This document shows positions 63,465 through 64,000 of a stretch of 64,000 bases of DNA, piece by piece. The DNA lies in NCBI RefSeq assembly GCF_023228165.1, contig NZ_JALOBS010000004.1:75843-139842 (forward strand), written 5' to 3'. The notes beneath the pieces are model-generated. The model worked only from the letters and a program-made list of their open reading frames with translations, did not search any database and was not told the origin of the DNA. This stretch comes from Methylomonas sp. (GTDB lineage: Bacteria; Pseudomonadota; Gammaproteobacteria; Methylococcales; Methylomonadaceae). The position numbers were made by a program, and so were the translations under genes. Position 1 is the first letter of the stretch, and every line of letters begins with the position of its first letter.

Positions 63465-64000
63465 TTGACCTTCCCCCAGTCCAGGGCAAAGCCATTCATC
63501 AAGGTATTGATCAGTTGATTAACGTTCTGATTCGTGCCGTCGGTCAGATGGGTATAGCGGGCGGTGGTGAGGATACTATGGTGGCCGAGGATTTTCTGCA
63601 CTTCCAGCAGATCAACGCCAGCTTCGATCAGATGCGTGGCATAGCTGTGACGCAGACAGTGCGGGCTAATCTTTTTTTTAAGCTGCAATCTTGCGCGACT
63701 TGGCGCAATGTGGCTTGCACGCCGCCGCGATCCAGTGGCGTGGTCGCCCGGCAGGCCCCATTCAAGCCGCCGTGGCGATTGGGAAACAAAAGGACCGGAT
63801 TACGATGGACTTGCCAGAAGCGACGCAGTAAATCCAGTGTTGCCGTTGGCAAGGGTACCAGTCTATCTTTATTGCCTTTGGCATCGCGGATATGCACTCG
63901 CTGGCGTTCGGCGTCTATATCCGCCACTTGCAGTCGCAAGCCTTCACCCAGCCGAAGGCCAAGACTGTAGAGCGTGAAAAAGAACACCCGGTAACTGAGC
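63461..64000 (-). mobile_element. IS91-associated tyrosine recombinase, frameshifted at A8 (partial, right edge)
   Basis: The frame open to the right edge reads LYSLGLRLGEGLRLQVADIDAERQRV (Arg of the catalytic set), then IRDAKGNKDRLVPLP and VQATLRQVAQDCSLKKR. The other frame (63461-63688) continues KKKISPHCLRHSYATHLIEAGVD, LGHHSILTTARYTHL, holding HxxR and the Tyr nucleophile. The two join at eight A on the minus strand (63672-63679). A -1 shift on A AAA AAA gives SLKKKIS. It may be programmed frameshifting, transcriptional slippage, or a simple loss of one A. The N-terminal DNA-binding domain lies beyond the window. Confidence 0.85.
63672..63679 (-). other. A8 slippery tract joining the two recombinase frames
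   Basis: On the minus strand the context is AGC TTA AAA AAA AGA in the upstream frame, where A AAA AAA is a classic -1 slippery heptamer. Nine A would restore one open frame. Confidence 0.6.

Overview
The window looks like a chromosomal segment of a gammaproteobacterium, most plausibly an aerobic methanotroph of the Methylococcales (Methylomonas-like). This is inferred from gene content: a bacteriohemerythrin, a cytochrome bo oxidase, cytochrome c4, a complete sigma-E operon (rpoE-rseA-rseB-mucD), a type II secretion operon, and a pyruvate:ferredoxin oxidoreductase paired with a dihydroorotate-dehydrogenase-like protein. No methane or methanol oxidation gene lies in the window, so the assignment is not proven. 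No rRNA or tRNA gene was seen.

Layout. 1-5.4 kb (mostly minus strand): start of cyoA cut by the left edge, dtd, bacteriohemerythrin, a membrane PAS-GGDEF-EAL protein whose EAL domain carries a Glu-to-Lys change in the AEGVE motif, a gamma-glutamylcyclotransferase-like protein and greB. 5.4-8 kb: slyD and an hflK-hflC pair. 8-16.9 kb: a compact type II secretion operon gspF-G-H-I-J-K-L-M-(C/N-like)-D without gspE, followed by REP-like hairpins. 17.2-23.4 kb: nadB, divergent from rpoE-rseA-rseB-mucD, then a cysK-like gene. 23.4-26.5 kb: an unassigned three-gene unit (four-helix membrane protein with coiled coil, SPFH-like coiled-coil protein, lipoprotein). 26.5-31.4 kb: HDOD protein, CBS protein, Crp/Fnr regulator, several very small membrane proteins, a frameshifted gene and a decayed short-chain dehydrogenase.

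32-36.6 kb: nifJ and its partner. 37-42.2 kb: PAS-GGDEF protein, response regulator with HD-GYP, a TolC-like outer-membrane protein and a PhnD-like binding protein. 42.4-55.7 kb: cytochrome c4, an AspT/YidE-type transporter, an AlkB-like dioxygenase, a methyltransferase, a very large Cache/binding-protein/HD-GYP receptor, a sugar epimerase, a secreted phytase-like esterase, and an AMP-phosphorylase-type enzyme coupled to a PRPP synthetase. 55.9-60.2 kb: small hypothetical genes, a lipoprotein hydrolase, an SRPBCC protein and a DUF1097 membrane protein.

60.4-64 kb is mobile DNA. It starts with a full-length but broken integron integrase (two stop codons and a frameshift), followed by a repeat-rich attI-like stretch and one gene cassette. 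The cassette is bounded by a GTTAGGC core site and a recognisable 63-bp attC. Next comes an IS91-family transposase gene with an upstream tyrosine recombinase read in two frames joined at a run of eight A, running off the right edge.

The most interesting items are the relic integron with its single cassette, the A8 frameshift in the IS91-associated recombinase, the HD-GYP receptor with a roughly 150-residue insertion, the uncharacterised SPFH-like three-gene unit, and the AMP phosphorylase-PRPP synthetase pair. Start codons were moved inward where an internal ATG or GTG had a better ribosome binding site or fitted the signal peptide.
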